Of a stretch of DNA of 8,216 nt, positions 1 through 6,689 are shown piece by piece (position 1 is the stretch's first letter; each line of letters starts with the position of its first letter). Made by a program: the position numbers and the translations under genes. The DNA lies in contig CAMBTF010000062.1 of NCBI GenBank assembly GCA_945870545.1, positions 1 through 8,216 of the forward strand, given 5' to 3'. A model generated the notes under the pieces. The model searched no databases. It worked only from the letters and a program-made list of their open reading frames with translations, and was not told the origin of the DNA. The stretch is from Akkermansia muciniphila (lineage in GTDB: Bacteria; Verrucomicrobiota; Verrucomicrobiia; Verrucomicrobiales; Akkermansiaceae).

Positions 1-2034
1 GGTTTCTTCGAGGAGATGGCTATGGCGCGGAGGATCGACATCGGCGAGGAAATGCCCGAAGAGGAGATGCTTGAGGAAGATGTGCTCATCGAGCCGGATG
101 CCGAACAGGCGGAGGATGGACTGGCTGCGGAGGAAGAACCTCAGGAGGAGATGGGTGAAGCGCCCAACGCCATGACCTTGCTTGGCCAGGAAGTAACCAT
201 CGCAATGGGAGATACCTCGGGTGAACAAATGGGGAATTTTCTCACCGCATCCCAGCGCATGTCCTACTTCCAAGCGAAGGCTTTCGGCAAGGCCGCCCAG
301 GTTTTGGCGAAGTCCGGAGATATGAAGGATTTTTCCGCGATCATGGCGAAGGAGATGGAAACGGAGCTTCTGAAAAATCTGCTTGAGGATTCCGAGTCCG
401 GAATCGCCTTGCTGGAGAAGGCCGAGATGCCCCCGCTTTACATCGCCTTCCGCGCGAAGGAAGGCGAACTCGAGCAGACGGCGATGCTCGTCAACGGCAG
501 CATGGGAATGTTCGCCATGGTCGGCGAGATGGCCGCGCCTATCGAGTTCGAGGCCGGTGGTGCCAAGTTTGCCGGTTACAAGCTTCTGGGAGCAAAAATG
601 GTGGAGCTGATGAAAGCCGAGAGGGCGTCCATGGACGAAGCGATCGGGGCGAAAAACACCGATGGCATCATGGCGGCGCTGAAGAAAAAGAATCTCGTGG
701 TCGCTACCGGAACGATCGGCGAATACGTGGTGATGCTGATCGGCGGCTCAGAGAAGTCCCTGAAGCTCGTCTCCGATGTGAAGGATTCACTGGTCGCCAC
801 GGACTCGCTGAATTTTTCCGATGCCTACGCCGATAAAAAACTTCTCAGCATGATCTACGGAGAAAAGGAGATGCTGGGCGAATTGATCGAGGCTACGAGC
901 GGAGTGGCTTCCTACGCACTGGGCGTGCGCGATGGCATCGCCGGAGGCGGCGGACTGGGTGAAACACGCGATCTCCAGGGCATGCTCCAGATCGTAGCGG
1001 ATACCGAGAAGGAGCTCTTCGCGATGGGAAGCTCCAGTGATTATGGAATGGTCGCCTACACCGAGGAAGGCCTGAAAATCGAGAGCTTCGGCGGTAGCGA
1101 CAGTGGCGCCGTCAATTGGGATGCGAAGACAACACTCTCGCACCTCGGCGACAGCGGCGACAACATGCTTTTCCTCAACATCCCGGGCAACGCCGCTTAC
1201 GACGCGAAAGTGGGTGATTACCTCGAGGCCATCGTCGAGACGATGTATGCCGCTACGGTCAAGTTCGCCGAACTCGAGATCGAGGCTCCCGAGATGGAGG
1301 AAATGAGGCAATACACGAAAATGTTCGACACCCAGTTCCGCGACGATGTGGTAGGCCTTAGCAGCGCGATAGGCGGCGCGATGTCAGGTGGTCTCGGCAA
1401 CGAGATGGCGATCGTGATGGATCTGAAAGGCAGCATACCCGCCGTTCCCGGAATCCCGCAAAAGGTGGTGGATGAGGCGAAGGCTCCCCGCATCACCATG
1501 TTGGCTCCCGTCAAGGATCGCAAGAAGCTGGTTGAGTCATGGGATGCGATGAACACGCACGTCACCTCCTTGCTCGCCAAGGTGGGCGAGATGACCGGTG
1601 AGAAAATCCCGATGCAGAAGCCGATCAGCTCTGAAAAGGACGATATGACCACCTGGTTTTTCTCCTTCCCCTTCTTCCAGGACGACTTTCTGCCATCGGT
1701 CACGGTGAGCGACGAATGGTTCGCGGCCTCGACCTCGAAGACGCACGCCACGGATCTCATGTCCAAGGCCGCGGCGGGCGGCCAAACCGGTGAAGGCCTC
1801 AAGTTTCACGTGAACTTCAACGCCATCACCAACTACGCGAAGGACATGCTCCAGATGGTGGACAAAAACGCGGCTGAGATCTTCCCCGAGGAAAGCGCCA
1901 CCGCCGACTTCAAGGAAGGCAAGGCGCAAATGGAGTCCCTGATCAAGGCCTGCGGCGATTTTGATTCCATGACATGGACATCCCGCAAGAAAAGCGGCAT
2001 CGTGCACAGCAGCATCCACATCAAAACCAAGTGA
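1..2034 (+). CDS. Large acidic, Met-rich protein of unknown function (5' end unresolved)
   Basis: The frame is open from the first base, so the gene may begin outside the window. The internal starts are ATG 16 and ATG 22. ATG 22 has a GAGGAG purine run (10-15) six bases upstream, but that run also reads as two Glu codons of the open frame. From ATG 16 the product has 672 residues. Residues 10-50 are very acidic and Met-rich (EEMPEEEMLEED and similar). After that comes a long alpha/beta-looking region with many Met, Gly and Lys and no transmembrane segment, then an aromatic stretch WFFSFPFF near residue 550. The tail alternates polar and hydrophobic residues and ends IHIKTK. I recognise no catalytic motif. 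The overall look resembles large secreted proteins of the DUF3352 kind from Planctomycetes and Verrucomicrobia, but this is only an impression. If so, a signal peptide or membrane anchor would lie left of the window. An intrinsic terminator follows the stop, so this is the last gene of its transcript. Confidence 0.8.
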   Translation, partial: GFFEEMAMARRIDIGEEMPEEEMLEEDVLIEPDAEQAEDGLAAEEEPQEEMGEAPNAMTLLGQEVTIAMGDTSGEQMGNFLTASQRMSYFQAKAFGKAAQVLAKSGDMKDFSAIMAKEMETELLKNLLEDSESGIALLEKAEMPPLYIAFRAKEGELEQTAMLVNGSMGMFAMVGEMAAPIEFEAGGAKFAGYKLLGAKMVELMKAERASMDEAIGAKNTDGIMAALKKKNLVVATGTIGEYVVMLIGGSEKSLKLVSDVKDSLVATDSLNFSDAYADKKLLSMIYGEKEMLGELIEATSGVASYALGVRDGIAGGGGLGETRDLQGMLQIVADTEKELFAMGSSSDYGMVAYTEEGLKIESFGGSDSGAVNWDAKTTLSHLGDSGDNMLFLNIPGNAAYDAKVGDYLEAIVETMYAATVKFAELEIEAPEMEEMRQYTKMFDTQFRDDVVGLSSAIGGAMSGGLGNEMAIVMDLKGSIPAVPGIPQKVVDEAKAPRITMLAPVKDRKKLVESWDAMNTHVTSLLAKVGEMTGEKIPMQKPISSEKDDMTTWFFSFPFFQDDFLPSVTVSDEWFAASTSKTHATDLMSKAAAGGQTGEGLKFHVNFNAITNYAKDMLQMVDKNAAEIFPEESATADFKEGKAQMESLIKACGDFDSMTWTSRKKSGIVHSSIHIKTK

Positions 2035-2047
2035 CCTTTCACGCGAG

Positions 2048-2083
2048 AATCCCTCCGCTCCGTCCGGGGCGGAGGGATTTTTT
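2048..2083 (+). terminator. Intrinsic terminator after the large acidic protein gene
   Basis: The arms CCCTCCGC (2051-2058) and GCGGAGGG (2069-2076) pair perfectly. The stem extends inward through a G-U and two G-C pairs to the tetraloop GTCC, and outward through AAT/ATT. Six T's follow at 2078-2083. It starts 14 bases after the stop at 2034 and ends 15 bases before the trmO start, so it separates the two genes transcriptionally unless there is read-through. Confidence 0.9.
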
Positions 2084-2084
2084 G

Positions 2085-2090
2085 TTAATA
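2085..2090 (+). promoter_or_regulatory. Possible -10 element for trmO (TTAATA)
   Basis: TTAATA lies just after the terminator T-run. If it acts as a -10 box, transcription would begin at about 2097-2099, on or next to the trmO ATG, giving a leaderless mRNA. No convincing -35 is seen, because the spacing falls inside the terminator stem. Proposed mainly because trmO has no ribosome binding site and the terminator blocks upstream transcription. Confidence 0.25.
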
Positions 2091-2098
2091 GACAAGCC

Positions 2099-2794
2099 AT
2101 GGAGATCGAGCCGATAGGGTACTTGCGGACATGCTTCGGGGAGAAATTCGCCGTGCCTCGCCAGCCGGGGCTTTGTCCATCCGCTTGGGGGACGCTGGAG
2201 TTCCTAGCTCCCTATCGTTCGGTGGAGGCCGTGCGCGGTCTGGAGGGTTTTTCACATGTCTGGCTCATCTTCGGGTTTCATAAAACCGAGGGCAGCGGCT
2301 GGCATCCGACCGTCAGGCCGCCACGGCTAGGCGGGAACACAAGAGTGGGGGTGTTCGCCAGTCGCTCCACTTTCCGCCCCAACGGGTTGGGGCTTTCTCT
2401 CGTGAAGCTGGACCGGTTAAGTTGGGATACGGAGGATGGGATGGAACCCCCGGTGCTGCATGTTTCCGGCGTCGATCTCGTCGATGGCACACCCATTTAT
2501 GATGTGAAGCCGTATCTGCCTTACGCCGAGGCCTTGCCGCAAGCAACAGGCGGCTATGCCAGCGAGCCGATCACGAGGGTGGAGGTGGTCGTCGGGGAGA
2601 GAGCGCGGGAGGATTTCGGGAAACTACCGGAACGTGCGCAACGAGTCATAAAGGAAGCGCTATCGCTCGATCCGCGCCCCGCCGCCTCGCCGAAGGATGA
2701 AGGAAAAACGTATGGAGCGTTGCTTTGCGGCAGGAATGTGATGTTCCGCCACTCGGAAGGCATTTGCCAGATCATCGGGCTCGGCGATTCCTGA
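2099..2794 (+). CDS. trmO: tRNA (N6-threonylcarbamoyladenosine(37)-N6)-methyltransferase TrmO
   Basis: A cytoplasmic SAM-dependent enzyme of the TsaA/YaeB (UPF0066) family that methylates t6A37 to m6t6A in tRNA-Thr reading ACY codons. The 231-residue length matches E. coli TrmO (about 235). Signatures in order: EKFAVPRQPG (15-24), VRGLEGFSHVW (45-55), the SAM-site motif VRPPRLGGN (72-80), RVGVFASRSTFRPN (82-95), DLVDGTPIYDVKPYLPYAEA (126 onward), and the C-terminal LDPRPA (190-195) needed for tRNA recognition. A small oddity is FRPN-GLG where most relatives have FRPN-PIG. The start fits the family N-terminus (IGYLR after a few residues), and the first ATG after the upstream stop is used. There is no Shine-Dalgarno sequence upstream. 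The gene stands alone between a terminator and a 92-bp gap before purH, which runs the same way and could be co-transcribed. Confidence 0.95.
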   Translation: MEIEPIGYLRTCFGEKFAVPRQPGLCPSAWGTLEFLAPYRSVEAVRGLEGFSHVWLIFGFHKTEGSGWHPTVRPPRLGGNTRVGVFASRSTFRPNGLGLSLVKLDRLSWDTEDGMEPPVLHVSGVDLVDGTPIYDVKPYLPYAEALPQATGGYASEPITRVEVVVGERAREDFGKLPERAQRVIKEALSLDPRPAASPKDEGKTYGALLCGRNVMFRHSEGICQIIGLGDS

Positions 2795-2807
2795 TGCGGA
2801 TTCCCGC

Positions 2808-2836
2808 TTGCTAGGCAGGTGGGTGTTCGATAGGTG
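2808..2836 (+). promoter_or_regulatory. Weak candidate promoter in the trmO-purH gap
   Basis: TTGCTA (2808-2813) and TAGGTG (2831-2836) are exactly 17 bp apart in the 92-bp gap before purH. The -35-like box matches well but the -10-like box is poor. No PurR-like operator or riboswitch is evident in the gap. Read-through from trmO is equally possible. Confidence 0.2.
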
Positions 2837-2886
2837 AGGCGTGCCCGGAACGACCTCCGTCTCCGGTATCTCATCCCAAACACATC

Positions 2887-4428
2887 ATGGCTATCACAAG
2901 GGCGTTGCTTTCCGTTTCCGATAAAACAGGTCTGGTCGAGTTCGCGCAGGGACTCGCGGAAATGGGGGTCGAACTCCTCTCCACCGGCGGCACCGCCAAG
3001 GCACTGCGCGACGCCGGCCTGAAAGTGATCGACGTCTCCGAATACACCGGTGCACCGGAGCTTTTCGAAGGCCGCCTCAAGACCCTCCATCCCATGGTGC
3101 ACGGCGGCCTGCTCCATCGCCGCGACGATCCCGACCACCTCGCCGACGCGAAAAAGCACGGCATCCCGCCCATCGATCTGGTGGTGGTGAACCTTTATCC
3201 CTTCGAGGAAACCGTCGCAAGACCGGGCGTCACCATTGAGGAGGCGATCGAGAACATCGATATCGGCGGCCCCTCGATGCTGCGTAGCGCGGCGAAAAAC
3301 CACTCGCACGTGACCGTGATCGTTTCCCCGTCCGACTACCCGGTCGTGCTCGAGGAAATGCGCAACAACGGCGGCGACACCACCAAGGGTCTGCGCGAGC
3401 AGCTTGCCGTGAAAGTCTTCCTGCGCACCTCCCAGTACGACGGCGCGATCACCAACTTCCTCGGCCAGTGCCGCCAGGGCACGGGCTGCTCGTTCACGCT
3501 CAGCCTGCCCCTAGAGCAGGAGCTGCGATACGGCGACAACCCGCATCAAAAATGCTCGCTCTACGGGAATTTCGCTTCCTGTTTCTCCCAGCTCCAAGGC
3601 AAGGAACTCAGCTACACCAACATCATCGATATCGAGGCCGCCGCCGACCTCATCCTCGATTTCGTGCGCCCCACCGTCGCGATCCTCAAGCATACGAACC
3701 CCTGCGGCGTCGGTCAGGACGATGAGAACCTGAAGGTGGCATGGCAGAAGGCTTTCGAAACCGACCGGCAGGCTCCCTTCGGCGGCGTGATCGTGATCAA
3801 CCGCCCTCTCACCCTCGAACTTGCCCGCGTGATTTCCGAAATTTTCACCGATGTGATCATCGCCCCGGACTTCGAGTCCGACGCCCGCGCTTTTCTCCAA
3901 AAGAAGAAGAACCTGCGCCTGATGAAAATGAACGACGCCTACCTGAGCGCGAAAAAAGCGCCGGTGATCCGTTCCAGCCCCGGCGGCCTGATGGTCATGG
4001 ATCGCGACCACACCGCGCTCGGCCTGGATGACCTCGAAAGCAAGGTCGTCACGAAACGCCCGCCCACCCAGGAGGAAATCCGCGCGATGCGTTTTGCGTG
4101 GCGCATCGTGAAGAACGTGAAATCCAACGCCATCGTTTACGCCCTCGCCGACAGGACGCTTGGCATTGGTGCCGGGCAGATGAGCCGGGTGGACTCCTCA
4201 CGCATCGCGATCTGGAAAGCCAAGGAAGCCGGCCTCGACCTCAAAGGCAGCGTGGTCGCCTCCGATGCGATGTTCCCTTTCGCCGACGGCCTACAATCCG
4301 CCATCGATGCGGGTGCCACCGCCTGCATCCAGCCCGGCGGCTCCATGCGCGATGAGGAAGTCATCGCCGCCGCCGATGCGGCCGGGATGGCCATGGTCTT
4401 CACCGGCCACCGCCACTTCAGGCATTGA
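2887..4428 (+). CDS. purH: Bifunctional AICAR formyltransferase / IMP cyclohydrolase PurH
   Basis: Catalyses the last two steps of de novo purine synthesis in the cytoplasm: formylation of AICAR with 10-formyl-THF, then ring closure to IMP. The 513-residue length is normal for the family (E. coli 529). The N-terminal cyclohydrolase (MGS-like) domain shows [35 protein letters not shown] (60-74, with Lys65 in the active-site lysine position), VNLYPFEE and [17 protein letters not shown] (122-138). The transformylase domain shows LRYGDNPHQ (213-221), GKELSYTN, the catalytic Lys-His pair in KHTNPCG (Lys268, His269), KSNAIVY (412-418), [21 protein letters not shown] and the terminal [10 protein letters not shown]...GHRHFRH. 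Both domains are complete, so both activities are expected. The ATG is preceded by ACACATC with no Shine-Dalgarno sequence, but the protein begins exactly where the family does. It converges on the next gene with a 19-bp gap. Confidence 0.98.
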   Translation: MAITRALLSVSDKTGLVEFAQGLAEMGVELLSTGGTAKALRDAGLKVIDVSEYTGAPELFEGRLKTLHPMVHGGLLHRRDDPDHLADAKKHGIPPIDLVVVNLYPFEETVARPGVTIEEAIENIDIGGPSMLRSAAKNHSHVTVIVSPSDYPVVLEEMRNNGGDTTKGLREQLAVKVFLRTSQYDGAITNFLGQCRQGTGCSFTLSLPLEQELRYGDNPHQKCSLYGNFASCFSQLQGKELSYTNIIDIEAAADLILDFVRPTVAILKHTNPCGVGQDDENLKVAWQKAFETDRQAPFGGVIVINRPLTLELARVISEIFTDVIIAPDFESDARAFLQKKKNLRLMKMNDAYLSAKKAPVIRSSPGGLMVMDRDHTALGLDDLESKVVTKRPPTQEEIRAMRFAWRIVKNVKSNAIVYALADRTLGIGAGQMSRVDSSRIAIWKAKEAGLDLKGSVVASDAMFPFADGLQSAIDAGATACIQPGGSMRDEEVIAAADAAGMAMVFTGHRHFRH

Positions 4429-4436
4429 CCGGCGGC

Positions 4437-4460
4437 CACCGCGTTATCTATCTCGCGGTG
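4437..4460. terminator. Possible shared hairpin between convergent genes
   Basis: CACCGCG (4437-4443) and CGCGGTG (4454-4460) form a perfect 7-bp stem with a 10-base AT-rich loop. It lies in the 19-bp gap after purH and extends into the last codons of the convergent gene. There is no T-run on either side, so it could pause polymerase on both strands but is not a classical intrinsic terminator. Confidence 0.35.
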
Positions 4461-5275
4461 ATGGTGAGCTTCTGGGTCGCGGTATCGACACTCTCATCCA
4501 CCTTCCAGCACAGCGTGAAGCCTTTCCATAGCGGCCTCGACCCCTTGTCGTCGAAGGTAAGCTGCGACTTTTCCGAAGCCTGAAGCGTGAACTCGATGCC
4601 GCCGTAGCCATCCGTCTCGATCTGCGCTTTGGTGATGGCTTCAGGGACGCTGAGAGCGGGATTCGTTTCCTCAAGGAACTCGAGCTTCTCGCGTTTCCCC
4701 GTAACGGTCTCATACCGGAGCACATCCTTTTTTGCGCGTTTCTGGAAACGCTCGATCTCTGATTCGTCATCGCCGGGCTTGCTCACATACGGGGTGAAAT
4801 CCGCGCTGATCGCAAAGTGGAGCGGGTTGGTGATGGTGCCTTTGTCGGTGATCCTGCCGCTCACGGAAAATCCGCCCTGCTCCGGGGAGACCGTGACCTC
4901 GAACGTCGCGTCGCCTGTGACCATGCCGCGGAATGTGACCGGGCTTTTCGGGTCTTCGGACGCTTCCTGATCGGTCGCTAGGGAATCGGAACGGAACTGT
5001 TTCCTAATGGTTTTCCCATCCGGCGTAGTCTCTAACACATCGAAATTGATCTGGATCGGGTCGTTCATATACACCGGCTGGCCATCGCTTTTCAGGGCGC
5101 TAAGCACACCCTGTCCCTTGGCTGTTACGCCGAAGCGGAATTTCCTCTTCGTCTCCATACCGAGGAAATAACCGAGCCACGGTTGCTTCTTGAGGCCCGG
5201 CAGATCCGCGTGGGAGGTGTAGGGAGTGAGGAAAAGGCCGGCGGCGAGGGCGATGCAGGGCAGTGCGTTCTTCAT
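4448..5275 (-). CDS. Predicted secreted protein of unknown function
   Basis: I do not recognise the family. The best start is ATG 5273-5275, giving 275 residues. It opens with a textbook Sec signal peptide: MKN, a hydrophobic core [15 protein letters not shown], then SHA before Asp24, the likely signal peptidase I site. An in-frame ATG 36 bases upstream (5309-5311) would add 12 residues and bury the signal peptide, so I reject it. The mature protein is rich in beta-forming, charged and polar residues (for example [26 protein letters not shown]), has a charged helical patch near [11 protein letters not shown], and ends in a strand-like QKLTITAR. No lipobox, transmembrane helix or catalytic motif is visible. 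A periplasmic or surface beta-sandwich protein is plausible but is inference. It is divergent from the menaquinone cluster (102-bp gap) and convergent with purH, so it is probably monocistronic and not functionally tied to either. Confidence 0.82.
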   Translation of the reverse strand: MKNALPCIALAAGLFLTPYTSHADLPGLKKQPWLGYFLGMETKRKFRFGVTAKGQGVLSALKSDGQPVYMNDPIQINFDVLETTPDGKTIRKQFRSDSLATDQEASEDPKSPVTFRGMVTGDATFEVTVSPEQGGFSVSGRITDKGTITNPLHFAISADFTPYVSKPGDDESEIERFQKRAKKDVLRYETVTGKREKLEFLEETNPALSVPEAITKAQIETDGYGGIEFTLQASEKSQLTFDDKGSRPLWKGFTLCWKVDESVDTATQKLTITAR

Positions 5276-5377
5276 ATCTTCATAAATGCCCGAGCGGACG
5301 GCCTTCGCCAAGGGAAAAGGGGTGACGATATTTCCTTTGCCGTGCCGCGCCGCCTGCGTTTCGCTACGTCCGTCATC

Positions 5378-5674
5378 ATGACCGCCGTAGAACTCTTACA
5401 ATCTGCCACCAGTGATCCCGCGCCGCCCGCCGGTATCAGCCCCGCTGCCAAGGCGCTTTGGCACGCCCGCGCCGGGAAATGGGACGCCGCCCACGACCTT
5501 TGCCAGGAGATCCCCGGAACCGCCGGATCATGGATCCACGCCTGGCTCCACCGTGAGGAGGGCGATCTCGGCAACGCAGGCTACTGGTATGCCCGCGCCG
5601 GAAAACCCATACCACCAAAACATCTCACCCCGGAGCAGGAGTGGCTCGCCATCGCTTCCGAACTCGTCGGCTAA
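5378..5674 (+). CDS. Small conserved protein of unknown function (WHARAG family), upstream of menC
   Basis: A 98-residue protein with no signal peptide or membrane segment. It contains a tryptophan- and histidine-rich helical core: ALWHARAGKWDAAHDL (26-41), then SWIHAWLHREEGDLGNAGYWYARAGKP (51-77). I recall similar small proteins with this WHARxGxWxxAH...HAxLHRxEGDxxNAxYWYxRAG pattern in many bacteria, all described as hypothetical. The two segments look like paired helices of a TPR/Sel1-type repeat, an inference from spacing only. ATG 5378 is chosen because residues encoded upstream in the same frame (from ATG 5183) are low-quality, overlap the divergent gene and are not family-like. It has no Shine-Dalgarno sequence; the start context is CATCATG. 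The stop is 6 bases before menC, so the two genes are almost certainly co-transcribed. Confidence 0.85.
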   Translation: MTAVELLQSATSDPAPPAGISPAAKALWHARAGKWDAAHDLCQEIPGTAGSWIHAWLHREEGDLGNAGYWYARAGKPIPPKHLTPEQEWLAIASELVG

Positions 5675-5680
5675 ACCATC

Positions 5681-6649
5681 ATGGATTTCCTCGAACGCAC
5701 CGATGTCTGGATCTCGCCCTACCGGCTCAGGTCGCGCGGATTCCTCAACTCCCTCTCCAACCGCCGCGAGTTCTTCGGAGCGCTGATCCGCGTCGGCGAG
5801 GGCTACGGCTGCATCCACCCCTGGCCGGAACTAGGCGATCCGCCGCTGGAGAAATGCCTCGACGACCTCCGCGGCCGCCGCTTCTGGCCGATTGTTAGAC
5901 GAGCCATGCGCTGCGCGGAGTTCGACAACGCCGCCCGCTCCCGTGAGGAATCCCTCTTCGAGGAAATGGAGGTCCCACGCAGCCACGCGACCCTTGTGAA
6001 CGCCGACGCCAAGGACCTCGCCGCCGCTGTCGAGGCCGGTTTCGATACCGTGAAAATGAAGGCCGGCCGCGATCTAACTGCCGAGACGGATTTCCTGGAA
6101 ATCATGCTCGTAGCCCACCCGCAGCTCCGCTGGCGGCTCGATTTCAACGAATCCCTCGACCCCACCACCGCCGATGCTTTTCTAACAGGTCTTTCCCCGC
6201 AAGCGCGCATGGCGATCGACTTCATCGAGGACATCTGCCCTTTTTCGGAAACCGTGTGGCAAGCGCTTTGGAAAAAACACCGCATCCGCCTCGCCGTGGA
6301 TCGCGAGTCCGCCCCGCACCGCAAGGCGGCGCAGGTCATGGTCATCAAGCCCGCCGTGGACGAGCCTTTCCCACTCGCCGAAGCCGCCGGGATGAACGGA
6401 CAGGCGGTTGTTTACACCAGCTATATGGATCACCCCGTCGGCCAAGCCTTTGCCGCGTGGGAAGCCGCGCGGATGGGTATCATCTTTCCCGGCATCACGG
6501 GCACCTGCGGATTGCAGACGCATCATCTTTTCGAAAAAGACGCCTTCACCGAATCCCTCGGTGCGTGGAAACCGGACTTCACCGTCCCCGAAGGCACAGG
6601 TCTCGGTTTCGACGACGCCCTCGCCGCACTCACGTGGGAGAAACTTTAA
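5681..6649 (+). CDS. menC: o-Succinylbenzoate synthase MenC
   Basis: An enolase-superfamily enzyme that dehydrates SHCHC to o-succinylbenzoate in the classical menaquinone (vitamin K2) pathway. The length of 322 residues matches the family (E. coli 320). All catalytic and metal-binding positions of the superfamily are present in order: the KxK motif in TVKMKAG (Lys125, Lys127), the metal ligands Asp154 (RLDFNE), Glu183 (FIEDI) and Asp207 (LAVDRES), and the second catalytic lysine Lys223 (VIKPA). The N-terminal capping domain starts normally and includes SRGFLNSLSNRREFF and GYGCIHPWPELGD. Some enolase-superfamily OSBS enzymes also racemise N-acyl amino acids, but the menE neighbour supports OSBS as the main role. 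It follows the 98-aa gene by 6 bases and menE follows after a 40-bp AT-rich spacer. No Shine-Dalgarno sequence is seen; the start context is again CATCATG. Confidence 0.93.
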   Translation: MDFLERTDVWISPYRLRSRGFLNSLSNRREFFGALIRVGEGYGCIHPWPELGDPPLEKCLDDLRGRRFWPIVRRAMRCAEFDNAARSREESLFEEMEVPRSHATLVNADAKDLAAAVEAGFDTVKMKAGRDLTAETDFLEIMLVAHPQLRWRLDFNESLDPTTADAFLTGLSPQARMAIDFIEDICPFSETVWQALWKKHRIRLAVDRESAPHRKAAQVMVIKPAVDEPFPLAEAAGMNGQAVVYTSYMDHPVGQAFAAWEAARMGIIFPGITGTCGLQTHHLFEKDAFTESLGAWKPDFTVPEGTGLGFDDALAALTWEKL

Positions 6650-6670
6650 ATCCTAAACTTTAAACTTTAA
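6641..6670 (+). repeat. AAACTTT heptamer repeat in the menC-menE spacer
   Basis: AAACTTT occurs three times, at 6641-6647, 6655-6661 and 6662-6668. The first copy overlaps the menC stop codon and the other two are in direct tandem. This creates a short, very AT-rich island in otherwise GC-rich sequence. TTTAAT at 6666-6671 could serve as a -10 box for menE, but no -35 is apparent. It may simply be a slippage-generated repeat. Confidence 0.6.
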
Positions 6671-6677
6671 TTTGGAG

Positions 6678-6683
6678 AAAGGA
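6678..6683 (+). promoter_or_regulatory. Ribosome binding site deciding the menE start
   Basis: AAAGGA sits six bases before GTG 6690, and GGAG at 6674-6677 reinforces it. This favours GTG 6690 over the upstream in-frame TTG 6672, which has only AT-rich repeat sequence before it. It is the clearest Shine-Dalgarno sequence among the complete genes in the window. Confidence 0.7.
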
Positions 6684-6689
6684 AGCACA

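Noticed and set aside
1218..2100. Long minus-strand ORFs opposite the large acidic protein gene (for example 1218-1802 and 1537-2100)
   Set aside because: These are shadows of a high-GC coding strand. They lack recognisable motifs and overlap each other in different frames.
2795..2886. Purine riboswitch or PurR-type operator before purH
   Set aside because: No purine-riboswitch core, conserved palindrome or long leader is present in the 92-bp gap.
2554..3309. 251-codon minus-strand ORF spanning the end of trmO and the start of purH
   Set aside because: It is antisense to two unmistakable genes and has no family-like features, so it is a GC-driven open frame.
5276..5311. Upstream ATG (5309-5311) as the start of the secreted protein gene
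   Set aside because: It would add 12 charged residues before an otherwise ideal signal peptide. ATG 5273-5275 puts Met-Lys-Asn directly before the hydrophobic core.
5183..5377. N-terminal extension of the 98-aa protein from ATG 5183
   Set aside because: It overlaps the divergent gene's coding sequence and the shared promoter gap, and its residues look like noise. ATG 5378 gives a clean N-terminus.
5276..5377. Divergent promoters between the secreted protein gene and the 98-aa gene
   Set aside because: The 102-bp gap must hold promoters for both directions, but the candidates seen (TTGCCG at 5337 on +, TTGGCG on -) lack matching -10 boxes at proper spacing.
6672..6689. TTG 6672 as the menE start
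   Set aside because: There is no ribosome binding site before it. AAAGGA is correctly spaced for GTG 6690 instead.
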